A DNA stretch of 64,000 nucleotides, taken from UBA1447 sp964627535 (GTDB lineage: Bacteria; Bacillota; Clostridia; Oscillospirales; Acutalibacteraceae). The notes beneath the pieces are model-generated. The model saw only the letters and a list, made by a program, of their open reading frames with translations, made no database searches and was not told the DNA's origin. How positions within the stretch are numbered: position 1 is the first letter of the stretch; each line of letters starts with the position of its first letter. Location of the stretch: NCBI GenBank assembly GCA_964627535.1, contig CAZVJW010000016.1:11106-75105 (forward strand), written 5' to 3'. A program made the position numbers and the translations under genes. Shown one piece after another: positions 8,807 through 17,917 of the stretch.

Positions 8807-9655
8807 TCATCCTCCCGATACTTTGATGATTGCTTCAATACATTCTTCAACATCTAAAACATCTGCAGGAAAATCCAATTCGTCTTTCCGCAACAAAAAG
8901 CAAAGTTCCGAAGCCTGAGGCACATCCAAGCCAACAGACTTAATCAGTTCAACTTGTGAGAAAACCAGGCGCGGATCTCCGTCGAGAATTATATTGCCGT
9001 TATTCATAACCAATACTCTGTCCGCTTTAACAGCTTCATCCATAAAATGAGTAATATACACAATTGTTATCCCTAATTCTTTATTTAACCGAATAACAGT
9101 TTTCATTACTTCAATCCGCCCCCGGGGGTCAAGCATAGCTGTCGGTTCGTCAAGAACCATACATTCGGTTTTCATTGCCAAAATACCTGCAATAGCAACT
9201 CTTTGCTTCTGCCCGCCCGAAAGCTTGTGCGGTTCGCGCAACCGGAAATCATACATACCGACATCCCTCAGCGCCTCATCAACTCTTTTACGTATTTCGG
9301 CTGGCGGAATACCGAGATTCTCAGGGCCGAAAGCAACATCATCTTCAACAATAGTTGCTACAATTTGATTGTCCGGATTTTGGAATACCATTCCTACTGT
9401 TCGGCGGATATCATAAATCAGCTCTTCGTCAGCGGTATCCATTCCATTAACAAGCACTTTGCCTTTTTCGGGAATTAATATGGTATTTGTTAATTTTGCA
9501 AAAGTGGATTTGCCCGAACCGTTATGGCCTAAAACCACGACGAATTCACCCTTTCGGATATTCAGGCTGATATCCTTAACGGCGGGCATTTGTGTTTTTT
9601 CTTCACTATCATAGGTAAAACTCACATTATTGAAACTGATGATATTTTCATCCAT
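8807..9655 (-). CDS. ecfA1: Energy-coupling factor transporter ATPase EcfA1
   Basis: Second ABC ATPase of the ECF module. Walker A GHNGSGKST is at residues 43-51; Q-loop FQNPDNQIVAT, signature LSGGQKQRVAIAG and Walker B MVLDEPTAMLDP follow. Q-loop FQNPDNQ is characteristic of EcfA1. The start ATG overlaps the stop of the upstream methyltransferase by eight bases (ATGGATGA). Together with EcfA2 and EcfT it forms a complete energising module. Confidence 0.95.
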   Translation of the reverse strand: MDENIISFNNVSFTYDSEEKTQMPAVKDISLNIRKGEFVVVLGHNGSGKSTFAKLTNTILIPEKGKVLVNGMDTADEELIYDIRRTVGMVFQNPDNQIVATIVEDDVAFGPENLGIPPAEIRKRVDEALRDVGMYDFRLREPHKLSGGQKQRVAIAGILAMKTECMVLDEPTAMLDPRGRIEVMKTVIRLNKELGITIVYITHFMDEAVKADRVLVMNNGNIILDGDPRLVFSQVELIKSVGLDVPQASELCFLLRKDELDFPADVLDVEECIEAIIKVSGG

Positions 9656-10520
9656 TTTGTTTTCTCCATATCGATGAGGCTCCGCAGGGTAAAACCATAC
9701 CCGAAACGGTAACGGGCAACCCTATTTCATCGCTCGAAACGCAACCGCCGAATTTCGGAACAATCAGCGACCCCAACATGTATTGCATAACCGACGGAGA
9801 CAACCCTGTCGTATAAGAATTAATCAGAAACAGCTGAGAATTATCGCTTAAAAGTGCCGTACAAAGGCAGACGAGCGGGTAAATTTCATCTTCGAGCTTC
9901 CAGATCTCGCCGCCCGGTCCTCTGCCGTAAGACGGAGGGTCCATAATAATAATATCATATTTGCTGCCCCGCCGGGTTTCACGCTGAACAAATTTAATAC
10001 AATCATCCACAATCCACCTGACAGGCTTCTCGGAAACTCCCGAAGAGACGGCATTTTCTTTTGCCCATGCAACCATACCTTTTGCCGCGTCAACATGAAC
10101 AACCTCCGCGCCGGCTTTAAGGCATGCAACCGTTGCCGCGCCTGTATAGGCGAACAGATTAAGCACACGCACCGGTCTGCTAGCCGGCTTTACAATGTCG
10201 GATAATAAATCCCAATTGGTTGCCTGTTCGGGAAATACACCTGTGTGTTTAAAACCCATCGTCTTAAGGCTGAAAACCAATCCTTTATATGCAACAGGCC
10301 AGGTATCGGGTATTGTTTTCATTATTTCCCAACTGCCCCCGCCTGTTGAGGAACGTATATAACGAGCATGCGGGGTGTTCCAAAGAGGATGGTTTTTTTC
10401 TGTTTCCCAAATTACTTGAGGGTCGGGGCGGATAAGAACCACTTCTCCCCACCGTTCAAGGCGTTCTCCTCCCGAGCAGTCAATCAGTTCATATTCTTTC
10501 CAGTCAGCAGCAACTCTCAT
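9648..10520 (-). CDS. Class I SAM-dependent methyltransferase (RlmI/RlmK C-terminal type)
   Basis: A 290-residue protein. A beta-rich N-terminal part (about 1-110) is followed by a Rossmann methyltransferase fold with SAM motif NLFAYTGAATVACLKAGAEV and catalytic-loop motif MDPPSYGRG. DPPSY matches 23S rRNA m5C and m2G enzymes such as RlmI and RlmK. There is no PUA domain, so this is the shorter clostridial form whose target is not established. It lies between glmM and ecfA1 in one minus-strand run, with 32 bases to glmM. Confidence 0.85.
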   Translation of the reverse strand: MRVAADWKEYELIDCSGGERLERWGEVVLIRPDPQVIWETEKNHPLWNTPHARYIRSSTGGGSWEIMKTIPDTWPVAYKGLVFSLKTMGFKHTGVFPEQATNWDLLSDIVKPASRPVRVLNLFAYTGAATVACLKAGAEVVHVDAAKGMVAWAKENAVSSGVSEKPVRWIVDDCIKFVQRETRRGSKYDIIIMDPPSYGRGPGGEIWKLEDEIYPLVCLCTALLSDNSQLFLINSYTTGLSPSVMQYMLGSLIVPKFGGCVSSDEIGLPVTVSGMVLPCGASSIWRKQNG

Positions 10521-10552
10521 CTGTCAGCCTTTCAATAATATATGATCAAACG

Positions 10553-11902
10553 TCAGATTAATCTTTCTCTGACAACCTCGGCAATTTGTTCCGCCAGTTT
10601 TGTGATAAGCTCTTTGTCCTTGCCCTCGAGCATTACTCTGACCAGCGGTTCGGTGCCGGAAACACGAACAAGAACCCTACCGTCATCTTTAAGTTCTTCC
10701 TCTGCTTCTTTTATAGCAATTTTAATTTCTTCATCGGCAGAATAACGCACCTTTCCGATGTTTGACACTTTTACATTAATCATAATTTGAGGATATATTT
10801 CAATCCCTGACGCCAATTCTGAAAGACTTTTTCCGGTTAACCTCATCACTTGAAGCAACTTAAGTGCTGTTAATTCCCCGTCTCCTGTTGAAGCATACTC
10901 AAGAAAGATGACATGTCCCGATTGCTCGCCGCCGATTCTGTATCCTTTTTCGAGCATTCTTTCCAATACATATCGGTCACCGACCTTGGTCGTTTCATAG
11001 TCTATGTTGTTCTCCCGGAAATACTTAAACAAACCCATGTTGCTCATAACCGTGACAACGGCTGTGTTCTCATACAGCTTGCCTTTAGCTTTCATCGCCT
11101 CGGCACATATTGCTATAATTTTGTCGCCGTCAACTATATTTCCGTTTTCATCAACCGCAAGCAAACGGTCGGCATCGCCGTCAAACGCAAACCCGGCCAT
11201 CAAGCTTTTTTCAACAACAAAATTGCGTAATGCTTCCAAGTTTGTTGAACCGCAATTCTCGTTTATATTTGTTCCGTCCGGCTCATTGAACAATGTGCTG
11301 CATTCCGCTCCCAAACGCATAAACAGTTCCGGCGCGGTTACGGAAGCAGCGCCGTTCGCGCAGTCAATCGCTATTTTCATTCCCTCGAAAGTAACATCAA
11401 CCGTTGATGCGACATGCTCTATGTAGTCAAAAATCGGCATTTCGGACGTGGTTATTCTACCGACATCACCGCCGATTTTAACCGGAGGTATAACAGTTTC
11501 ATCAAGTATAATTTCCTCGATTCTCTCTTCCAATGCATCCGGCAGCTTATATCCGTCCGACTGAAATATTTTAATGCCGTTATATTCGCAGGGATTGTGT
11601 GATGCGGAAATCATTACACCTGCATCATAACCGTACTTCTTCACAAGAAACGCGACCGCCGGAGTCGGGACTTCGCCTAAAAGCAGAACATCAACGCCAA
11701 CCGAGCAAAGGCCGGCAGCAATCGCCGCCTCAAGCATTTCAGAAGATGCCCTTGTATCCATACCTATAAGCACTTTTGGTTTTGCACTGACTTCTTCGGT
11801 TAAAACCATTGCAGCGGCACGCCCTATTTTCATGGCAAGTTCACAAGTTAATTCACTGTTTGCCACTCCTCTTATTCCGTCTGTTCCGAATAATCTGCCC
11901 AT
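10553..11902 (-). CDS. glmM: Phosphoglucosamine mutase
   Basis: Converts glucosamine-6-phosphate to glucosamine-1-phosphate for peptidoglycan and other amino-sugar polymers. The active-site phosphoserine is Ser101 in MISASHNP. The metal loop FDGDADR and the C-terminal phosphate-binding loop RVSGTEPLVRVM are present. Length 449 is standard. The N-terminus MGRLFGTDGIRG is diagnostic of GlmM rather than PgcA or ManB. Confidence 0.97.
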   Translation of the reverse strand: MGRLFGTDGIRGVANSELTCELAMKIGRAAAMVLTEEVSAKPKVLIGMDTRASSEMLEAAIAAGLCSVGVDVLLLGEVPTPAVAFLVKKYGYDAGVMISASHNPCEYNGIKIFQSDGYKLPDALEERIEEIILDETVIPPVKIGGDVGRITTSEMPIFDYIEHVASTVDVTFEGMKIAIDCANGAASVTAPELFMRLGAECSTLFNEPDGTNINENCGSTNLEALRNFVVEKSLMAGFAFDGDADRLLAVDENGNIVDGDKIIAICAEAMKAKGKLYENTAVVTVMSNMGLFKYFRENNIDYETTKVGDRYVLERMLEKGYRIGGEQSGHVIFLEYASTGDGELTALKLLQVMRLTGKSLSELASGIEIYPQIMINVKVSNIGKVRYSADEEIKIAIKEAEEELKDDGRVLVRVSGTEPLVRVMLEGKDKELITKLAEQIAEVVRERLI

Positions 11903-11922
11903 AATTTATCTTCTTTCAAAAT

Positions 11923-11931
11923 ATTATATCA
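11923..11931 (-). promoter_or_regulatory. Extended -10 promoter candidate for glmM
   Basis: Read on the minus strand this is TGATATAAT, an extended -10 (TG-N-TATAAT), 21 bases before the glmM start. No good -35 is visible at 17 bases. The same TGATATAAT word occurs before the genes or frames at 31342 and 34632. Confidence 0.45.
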
Positions 11932-11949
11932 GACATTTTAATTGCAAAT

Positions 11950-12978
11950 TTAAATATTAAATTTTTGCTGTCCGTTCATCTGCATACCGACATGCGCATA
12001 ACCGGCAGATGTTACCATCCGCCCGCGCGGAGTGCGGCTTAAGAATCCGACTTGCATCAGATAAGGTTCGTAAACATCCTCAATAGTTATCGCTTCTTCC
12101 CCTATGGCAGCGGCAATTGTTTCAAGCCCAACGGGGCCGCCATTATAATTTTTTATCATGGATGTTAAAATTAAACGATCTATCGAATCAAGCCCCAAAG
12201 CATCTATTTCCATTCTGTCAAGCGCATTTTTCGAGCTTTCGTGGGTAATGATTCCATTTCCTATTACCTGTGCGAAATCTCGTGCGCGTTTTAGAAGCCT
12301 GTTCGCAATTCTCGGGATTCCTCTTGAACGGGTTGCGATTTCAACAGCTCCGTCATGATTAATTTCGATATTCAGAATTCCTGAACTGCGGTTGACTATT
12401 TGCGCCAATTCCTCCGGTGTATATAGATCAAGCCTGAAAATTACGCCAAAGCGGTCACGCAGGGGTGCGCTGAGCTGGCCGGCACGGGTAGTCGCCCCGA
12501 CAAGCGTAAAATGCGGCAAATCAAGCCTAATGGACCTGGCGGAAGGGCCCTTACCTATAATAATATCAAGAGCGTTATCCTCCATCGCCGGATAGAGAAC
12601 CTCCTCGACATTCCGTGAAAGACGGTGAACTTCGTCGATAAAAAGCACATCGCCGTCATTGAGATTGGTAAGAATAGCCGCTAAATCACCCGGCTTTTCT
12701 ATTGCAGGGCCGGAGGTAACACGGATACTGACACCCATTTCATTGGCTATAATGCCTGCAAGGGTGGTTTTTCCGAGACCGGGAGGCCCGTAAAGCAGGA
12801 CATGGTCAAGAGATTCTCCTCTTTTGCGGGCGGCCTCAATATAAACAGCAAGGTTTTGCTTTACCTTTTCCTGCCCGATATATTCACCAAGATTGCGCGG
12901 GCGCAAAGTAACCTCAAACTCAGCATCCTCACCTGTATACTCCGGTGTTGTTATTCTATTCTCATAATCCGAATCCAT
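11950..12978 (-). CDS. ruvB: Holliday junction branch-migration ATPase RuvB
   Basis: Hexameric AAA+ motor that, with RuvA, moves Holliday junctions during recombination repair. Walker A GPPGLGKTT starts near residue 64, Walker B LFIDEVHRL follows, and the sensor region GATTRAG and arginine-finger region RDRFGVIFRLD are present. The winged-helix C-terminus includes RTPRGR. The 342-residue length is normal. It follows ruvA by 23 bases. Confidence 0.98.
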   Translation of the reverse strand: MDSDYENRITTPEYTGEDAEFEVTLRPRNLGEYIGQEKVKQNLAVYIEAARKRGESLDHVLLYGPPGLGKTTLAGIIANEMGVSIRVTSGPAIEKPGDLAAILTNLNDGDVLFIDEVHRLSRNVEEVLYPAMEDNALDIIIGKGPSARSIRLDLPHFTLVGATTRAGQLSAPLRDRFGVIFRLDLYTPEELAQIVNRSSGILNIEINHDGAVEIATRSRGIPRIANRLLKRARDFAQVIGNGIITHESSKNALDRMEIDALGLDSIDRLILTSMIKNYNGGPVGLETIAAAIGEEAITIEDVYEPYLMQVGFLSRTPRGRMVTSAGYAHVGMQMNGQQKFNI

Positions 12979-13001
12979 TCAATTCATCTCCGTCACATGG
13001 A

Positions 13002-13607
13002 TTATTTCCTCGAAAGGCTTTTCAGCGCTTGTCTGATAAGTTGCTCAGTGGATTGGCCGATTTCAAGCCTGCTGACGGCAATGCTGGCTTCAGACTGACT
13101 GTAGCCGAGCATAACCAAAGCACTTACAGCTTCGCCACTCGGACCTGATTCCGAAGCAATGCCTGCAGCCTCTGCTTCCGCCGAACCTATCCCGCCGGCA
13201 ACGTTCATTTTCATTTTATCCTTTAATTCGAGCACAACACGCTGTGCAAGCTTTGTCCCAACACCTTGCGCACCTGTAATAGTTTTTATATCTCCGGTGG
13301 CTATGCATATGGCCAGACTTTCCGGTTTTAACTGCGATAAGATTGCAAGCGCAGCCTTTGGTCCGACACCCGTTACCGAAATGAGAAGTTTAAAACAGTC
13401 GAGTTCCCTTTTATCGAAAAACCCGAAAAGGTCCAACGAGTCTTCACGCACATTTAAATGTGTGTAAAGTGTTGTTTTGCTGCCAACGGGGCCAAGCTGT
13501 TTTAAGGTGTTAAACGTGGTCGAACAACGGAAACCCACACCGTTACAGTCAATCGCTACACTGTTTTCATCTGTAAACAATATCTCGCCTGTTATGCTGT
13601 AAAACAT
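13002..13607 (-). CDS. ruvA: Holliday junction DNA-binding protein RuvA
   Basis: Tetrameric junction-binding partner of RuvB. The OB-fold N-terminus (MFYSITGEILF), helix-hairpin-helix motifs (SVTGVGPKAALAIL and ITGAQGVGTKLAQRVVLELK) and the flexible linker plus RuvB-binding C-terminal domain (ALVMLGYSQSEA) are all present. Length 201 is standard. It lies 26 bases after ruvC. Confidence 0.98.
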   Translation of the reverse strand: MFYSITGEILFTDENSVAIDCNGVGFRCSTTFNTLKQLGPVGSKTTLYTHLNVREDSLDLFGFFDKRELDCFKLLISVTGVGPKAALAILSQLKPESLAICIATGDIKTITGAQGVGTKLAQRVVLELKDKMKMNVAGGIGSAEAEAAGIASESGPSGEAVSALVMLGYSQSEASIAVSRLEIGQSTEQLIRQALKSLSRK

Positions 13608-13633
13608 AATCGTTCATCCCCTACACCGGTTTT

Positions 13634-14122
13634 TTATTTCAAATACATAAGCGAACTGCTGCAGTGAGCATGACATATAGCCAGAGCAAGTGCATCTGCG
13701 GCGTCATCCGGCCTTGGAATTTTTTCAAGATTCAAGAGAATACGTGTCATCTCCTGCACTTGTTTTTTATCCGCTCTGCCGTAACCTACCACACTTTGTT
13801 TAACTTGAAGAGGCGTATACTCGCAAACACGCAAGCCTTGCTTCTGCGCTGCCAGTATTAAGACTCCCCTCGCTTGGCTGACATCAATAACCGTTTTTGC
13901 ATTGCTGTTGTAAAACAATTTTTCTATTGCTAATGATACAGGTTTATGGCTTTTAATTATTTCGGATACGCCGTCGTAAATAAGTTCAAGCCTATCATTA
14001 AAAGGCATCCCTGCAGCGGTTGTAACCGCCCCGTAGCTCAACACTGTAAAGTGATTGCTTTGATATTCGACAACCCCGTAGCCTACGATGGCATAACCCG
14101 GATCAATCCCCAAAATGATCAT
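13634..14122 (-). CDS. ruvC: Crossover junction endodeoxyribonuclease RuvC
   Basis: Resolves Holliday junctions by paired nicks. Acidic catalytic residues are visible: Asp7 in ILGIDPG, Glu in LAIEKLFY, and the Asp pair in RPDDAADALALAICH. The start is the ATG at 14122, which shares its A with the der stop (TAATG), implying coupled translation. Upstream in-frame codons belong to der. Resulting length is 162, normal for RuvC. Confidence 0.97.
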   Translation of the reverse strand: MIILGIDPGYAIVGYGVVEYQSNHFTVLSYGAVTTAAGMPFNDRLELIYDGVSEIIKSHKPVSLAIEKLFYNSNAKTVIDVSQARGVLILAAQKQGLRVCEYTPLQVKQSVVGYGRADKKQVQEMTRILLNLEKIPRPDDAADALALAICHAHCSSSLMYLK

Positions 14123-15444
14123 TATTTCTGTTCCCTTTCGCGAATAACCATACATGTCGGAGTGCCCTCCAACCCAAAAACCTCACGGATTTGGTTATCA
14201 ATATACCGCTGATAACTGTAATGGAATAAATCCTTTCGGTTAACAAAACAGACAAATGTCGGAGGCCGTGTCGAAGCTTGGGTCATATAATAAATCTTAA
14301 GCCTGTGTCCTTTGTCAGTGGGAGGCTGCACGCGCGCCGTTGCGTCGGCAAGAACATCGTTGAGCTTGCCGGTTGATATACGCATGGCATTCTGGTTGTC
14401 AACAAACTTAATGAGCTCAAAGAGCCTGTCAAGACGCTGGCCGGTTTTTGCCGAAATAAAGATAATCGGAGCATAAGACATAAAGGAAAAATCACTCATC
14501 AGGTTCTTCCTGTATTTATCCATTGTTTGCCCATCCTTTGAAACAGCATCCCATTTATTAACGGCTATGATGCAAGCCTTGCCCTGCTCGTGGGCTATTC
14601 CCGCAACTTTGGAATCCTGCTCAGTAAAACCTTCAATGGCGTCAATCATGATAACACATACTTGAGCGCGCTCAACAGCCATCCTCGCCCTTATAACGGA
14701 ATATTTCTCGATATCATCATCAATTCTGCTGTGACGGCGAAGCCCTGCGGTGTCAATAAATACAAATTTACCGTATTTATTATCAATAAAAGTGTCCGTT
14801 GCGTCTCTTGTTGTGCCCGCAATATCCGAAACAATAACTCTTTCTTCACCTGCAATGGCGTTTACCAATGATGATTTTCCCACATTCGGCTTACCTATAA
14901 CAGCAACCTTGATGGCATCGCTCTCTGACTCTTCTTCATTATAATTGGGAATTTTTGCCAAAACAACATCAAGCAGGTCGCCTGTCCCATGGCCGTGTAC
15001 GGAGGAAACGGGCATCGGATCCCCAAGCCCGAGATTGTAAAATTCATAAAACTCCGGCGGGAGATCCCCGACAGAATCACATTTATTGACACAAAGCACA
15101 ACAGGCTTTCCGCTTCTTTTCAGCATTACCGCAACTTCCTCATCGGCGGGAAGTATCCCCGTGCGGATGTCCGTTACAAAAATGATCGCATCAGCAGCAT
15201 CAATGGCAAGCTGAGCCTGTCGGCGCATTTGGATAAGAATAACATCATCCGAAAACGGTTCAATTCCGCCGGTGTCAACCAGAAGAAATGTATGGGACAG
15301 CCATTCGCATTCGCTGTATATTCTATCTCTTGTTACCCCCGATGTATCGTCAACAATAGATAGCCTGCTGCCCACAAGCTTGTTGAAAAGAGTTGATTTC
15401 CCGACATTCGGACGCCCGACTATTGCAATAACCGGTCTTGCCAT
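14122..15444 (-). CDS. der: Ribosome biogenesis GTPase Der (EngA)
   Basis: Essential tandem-domain GTPase in 50S assembly. G domain 1 has GRPNVGKST (from about residue 10), DTGGI and NKCD. G domain 2 has GKPNVGKSS, DTAGLRRHSRI and NKWD. The C-terminal KH-like domain ends the protein. Length 440 is typical. It starts two bases after the DUF512 protein stop. Confidence 0.97.
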   Translation of the reverse strand: MARPVIAIVGRPNVGKSTLFNKLVGSRLSIVDDTSGVTRDRIYSECEWLSHTFLLVDTGGIEPFSDDVILIQMRRQAQLAIDAADAIIFVTDIRTGILPADEEVAVMLKRSGKPVVLCVNKCDSVGDLPPEFYEFYNLGLGDPMPVSSVHGHGTGDLLDVVLAKIPNYNEEESESDAIKVAVIGKPNVGKSSLVNAIAGEERVIVSDIAGTTRDATDTFIDNKYGKFVFIDTAGLRRHSRIDDDIEKYSVIRARMAVERAQVCVIMIDAIEGFTEQDSKVAGIAHEQGKACIIAVNKWDAVSKDGQTMDKYRKNLMSDFSFMSYAPIIFISAKTGQRLDRLFELIKFVDNQNAMRISTGKLNDVLADATARVQPPTDKGHRLKIYYMTQASTRPPTFVCFVNRKDLFHYSYQRYIDNQIREVFGLEGTPTCMVIREREQK

Positions 15445-15446
15445 TT

Positions 15447-16781
15447 TTACGCCTGCCTTCCGATAACAGCTTTTATAAATTCCATACCGGAGTTCGGCAC
15501 GGTTACTATCTTAATTTTAAGCTTTTCACTCAGTTCATCAATTGTGACATCGTCAAGAAACATGTCGCCTTCCCGGCGCAGGGTGACAGCAGGGACTAAC
15601 AGCTCCTCTCCGAGTTCCAGAGACGCTAACTGTTCCAAAATATCTTTTCCCGTCAATAAACCCGCAACAGTAATGCTTTCACCGAAAAAGTTATTTTTAA
15701 TTTTTATTATATTAACCTTTAAATTATGCCATTTTTTTACCGTTTCGTCAACCAATTCTTCTATAAGCGTATATGCCGCCTCACCTGTTGCAACGGATAT
15801 CTGTCTTTCTTCAAAGAGGATGTTTTCCCCCGCAGCTTCTTTGACCAGCTCTTCATCATGAAGAGCCTGAATAAATTCATCCTTAAATAATGCCCAAAGA
15901 CCCACTCCGTTTTCAAGCTGAGGAAAATCACCGTAATACTCCGCATTCGGAATCTCCACACCTGCTTTGAGGTAAAACTCATCGGACGGATATGCTAATT
16001 TTGTTTTATTATACCATAAAAAGTGAGCGTTAAAGTCATCAATTACATTTATAACCCGCTGAGCCGAGTCTTTTTCATATGCTTTCAGTTCATCAAGCCC
16101 GGCACGGTGACAGGTAAGCCCGACGGGAACAGCAGCAATGCTTTGCACGGATGGATACATCTCACCAAGTTCTTTCAGACTGGATACGAGTTCCTCCCCG
16201 TCGTTTATACCCGGGCAAAGCACCAGCTGTGTATTTATTTTTATACCCGCGTCAGCAAAACGCCTGATATATTGAAGACTTTCGCCTGCTTTTGAGTTTC
16301 GCATCATTTTGGTGCGCAGTTCAGGGTTCATGGTATGCACTGAAATATTGACAGGGCTGATATGCATTTCTATTATTCGTTCAACCTCAAGTTCGGTTAG
16401 GTTCGTAAGTGTAATATAGTTGCCGAACAGAAAGGAAAGACGGGAATCATCATCTTTGAAATACAGGCTTTCCCGAAGCCCTGCGGGTAACTGGTCAATA
16501 AAACAAAAAATACAGTTGTTCGCACAACGGCGCTGACTGTCCATCAAATATGTTCCAAAAAGAAGACCCATATCCTGATATTCATCTTTTTTCAGAAAAA
16601 TGTCCTGCTTGTTTCCGTTGCTGTTAATCTCAACAATCGGATTTTTTTCATTTGCATAAAACTGAAAATCCAATATATCATTTATCGGGTTACCGTTTAT
16701 TGATATAAGTACATCCCCCGCCTTAATACCTTTTTTGGCGCAGGGTGATTTCGGTTCAACCGACAATATTTTAACAGGCAT
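15447..16781 (-). CDS. DUF512-family radical-SAM protein with N-terminal PDZ-like domain
   Basis: A 444-residue protein. A short PDZ-like region (about 1-65, GIKAGDVLISINGNP) is followed by a radical-SAM core whose cluster cysteines are Cys86, Cys90 and Cys93 (CANNCIFC), and then the DUF512 C-terminal domain. The family sits beside der in many Clostridia and its reaction is not known to me. The ATG has AGAGGTG upstream. It is the first gene of the run reaching to clpE, with a 349-base spacer before it. Confidence 0.88.
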   Translation of the reverse strand: MPVKILSVEPKSPCAKKGIKAGDVLISINGNPINDILDFQFYANEKNPIVEINSNGNKQDIFLKKDEYQDMGLLFGTYLMDSQRRCANNCIFCFIDQLPAGLRESLYFKDDDSRLSFLFGNYITLTNLTELEVERIIEMHISPVNISVHTMNPELRTKMMRNSKAGESLQYIRRFADAGIKINTQLVLCPGINDGEELVSSLKELGEMYPSVQSIAAVPVGLTCHRAGLDELKAYEKDSAQRVINVIDDFNAHFLWYNKTKLAYPSDEFYLKAGVEIPNAEYYGDFPQLENGVGLWALFKDEFIQALHDEELVKEAAGENILFEERQISVATGEAAYTLIEELVDETVKKWHNLKVNIIKIKNNFFGESITVAGLLTGKDILEQLASLELGEELLVPAVTLRREGDMFLDDVTIDELSEKLKIKIVTVPNSGMEFIKAVIGRQA

Positions 16782-16789
16782 GCAATCAC

Positions 16790-17055
16790 CTCTTTTAAGC
16801 GGATAGTGGATAGTGGTTAGTGGTTAGTTTTTTAGCGGACGTAAACGGAACAAAGAAACGAGTAGAAGCAAATAAAACATTTTCTTAGAATCGTTACACT
16901 GGCCACTGATACTAATTAACGATTAAAAAGCCTCTAAAAAATCAAGCAAAATCTTTGATTTATTAGGTTTGTGCGGATTTTTTAGTTAGGTTTTTATGAG
17001 TAATTAGTATGACCACTAATTACTATCCACTATGAACACACATTAAAAAACTAAA
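16790..17055. repeat. 7-bp simple repeat block surrounding a mobile element
   Basis: The 349-base spacer between rpmF and the DUF512 gene has no gene. Its left part is GATAGTG/GTTAGTG heptamers (about 16801-16828). Its right part holds the reverse complement (ACTAATTACTATCCACTATG near 17015-17034). The palindromic element at 16909-17010 sits in the middle. Removing the element joins CCACTG to ACCACTAAT, which looks like one continuous repeat tract. Confidence 0.55.
16909..17010 (+). mobile_element. ATACTAAT-tipped palindromic element, copy 2
   Basis: 102 bases with perfect 10-bp terminal inverted repeats, ATACTAATTA and TAATTAGTAT. It shares long blocks with the copy at 51004-51106: AAAAAATCAAGCAAAA, TTTGATTTAT, GCGGATTTTTTAGTTAGG and TTTTTATGAGTAATTAGTAT. 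It is flanked by G on both sides. It has no coding potential. Confidence 0.75.
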
Positions 17056-17104
17056 AGGCAGAGAAGAACGTAGCAGTACACTACTCCTCCTCTACCCCTG
17101 AGTT
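17056..17104 (-). terminator. Probable terminator after rpmF
   Basis: On the minus strand an interrupted hairpin (GGTAGAG ... GTAG loop CTAC ... CTCTGCC) runs into TTTTAGTTTTTT, about 30 bases after the rpmF stop. The stem has mismatches, so strength is uncertain. Confidence 0.5.
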
Positions 17105-17130
17105 CTCAAGCTTACGCCTGCTTTAAGGCT

Positions 17131-17313
17131 TCATGCTTCCTTTTTAATTACTTGCCTGCCGTTGTAATAACCGCAAGAGGAACAAACCCTGTGTGGTCTT
17201 TTCAATTCTCCGCACTGAGAGCACTTTACGAGCTCGGGCGCGTCAAGCTTCCAAACACTTGAACGCCTTTTGTCACGCCTTGCCTTTGACACTCTTCTCT
17301 TTGGTACCGCCAT
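17131..17313 (-). CDS. rpmF: 50S ribosomal protein L32, zinc-ribbon form
   Basis: A 60-residue ribosomal protein. The basic N-terminus MAVPKRRVSKARRDKRRS is diagnostic. The zinc ligands Cys31, Cys34, Cys44 and Cys47 show the zinc-dependent paralogue type. AGGAGGTG lies upstream of the ATG. It follows the yceD-like gene by 34 bases, the usual yceD-rpmF pairing. Confidence 0.98.
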   Translation of the reverse strand: MAVPKRRVSKARRDKRRSSVWKLDAPELVKCSQCGELKRPHRVCSSCGYYNGRQVIKKEA

Positions 17314-17347
17314 GTGAGCACCTCCTTAACATGCAATAGAAACATAA

Positions 17348-17845
17348 TCACTGATTATCCAAAAGCTGCTTTAAAGCCTCTAAACGGGGATCTCCGGTTT
17401 TCGAGCAGCTGCACTGGCCGTTATTTAAGTTTACGCCGCATTTTGAACAAAGCCCTTTACAGCCGTCTTTACAAAGAATTTTTGCGGGCAATTCAAGGAA
17501 TATATCCTCAATGACAAGAGGATCAAGTTCAAAACGCATTTTTTCGATAAGCATGAAATCATCATTTTCTTCGTCGTTCAGCTGAGTAACAAAAACATGC
17601 TCGACAGGCACCACAATTTTTTTATCAAGATTACACGCGCACCGGTCGCACATTGTGCTTATTTCAACATAAGCTTTTGCTTTCAGCTTAACAATTCCGG
17701 TGAAGTTGCCGATCAAGCCGCAAACCTTTACCGGTTTAACAAAGGGCAGTAAGCCGTGGAATTCACAGGATGAACAATTAAGTTCATAATCAAACGCGAA
17801 TTTGACATTCTCATTGTTAAAAATAGGTTCCAATTCAATAAACAT
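17348..17845 (-). CDS. YceD/DUF177-family protein
   Basis: A 165-residue protein of the DUF177 family, linked in bacteria and plastids to 23S rRNA or 50S accumulation. It has Cys24/Cys27 and central Cys pairs (CDRCACNLDKK), an acidic stretch (DEENDD), and a C-terminal cysteine cluster (CKDGCKGLCSKCG, then CSC) that could bind metal. Position directly before rpmF supports the family call. Confidence 0.9.
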   Translation of the reverse strand: MFIELEPIFNNENVKFAFDYELNCSSCEFHGLLPFVKPVKVCGLIGNFTGIVKLKAKAYVEISTMCDRCACNLDKKIVVPVEHVFVTQLNDEENDDFMLIEKMRFELDPLVIEDIFLELPAKILCKDGCKGLCSKCGVNLNNGQCSCSKTGDPRLEALKQLLDNQ

Positions 17846-17917
17846 AATTCACCAAAAATCGCGCAAAAGTAATTATATATTTATACTGACCGTTTGTCAA
17901 CAAAAATTTCGGAACGG

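Noticed and set aside
8803..8853. Upstream start for ecfA2
   Set aside because: Those codons lie within the ecfA1 end, whereas the ATG at 8802 has a clear GGGAGG site.
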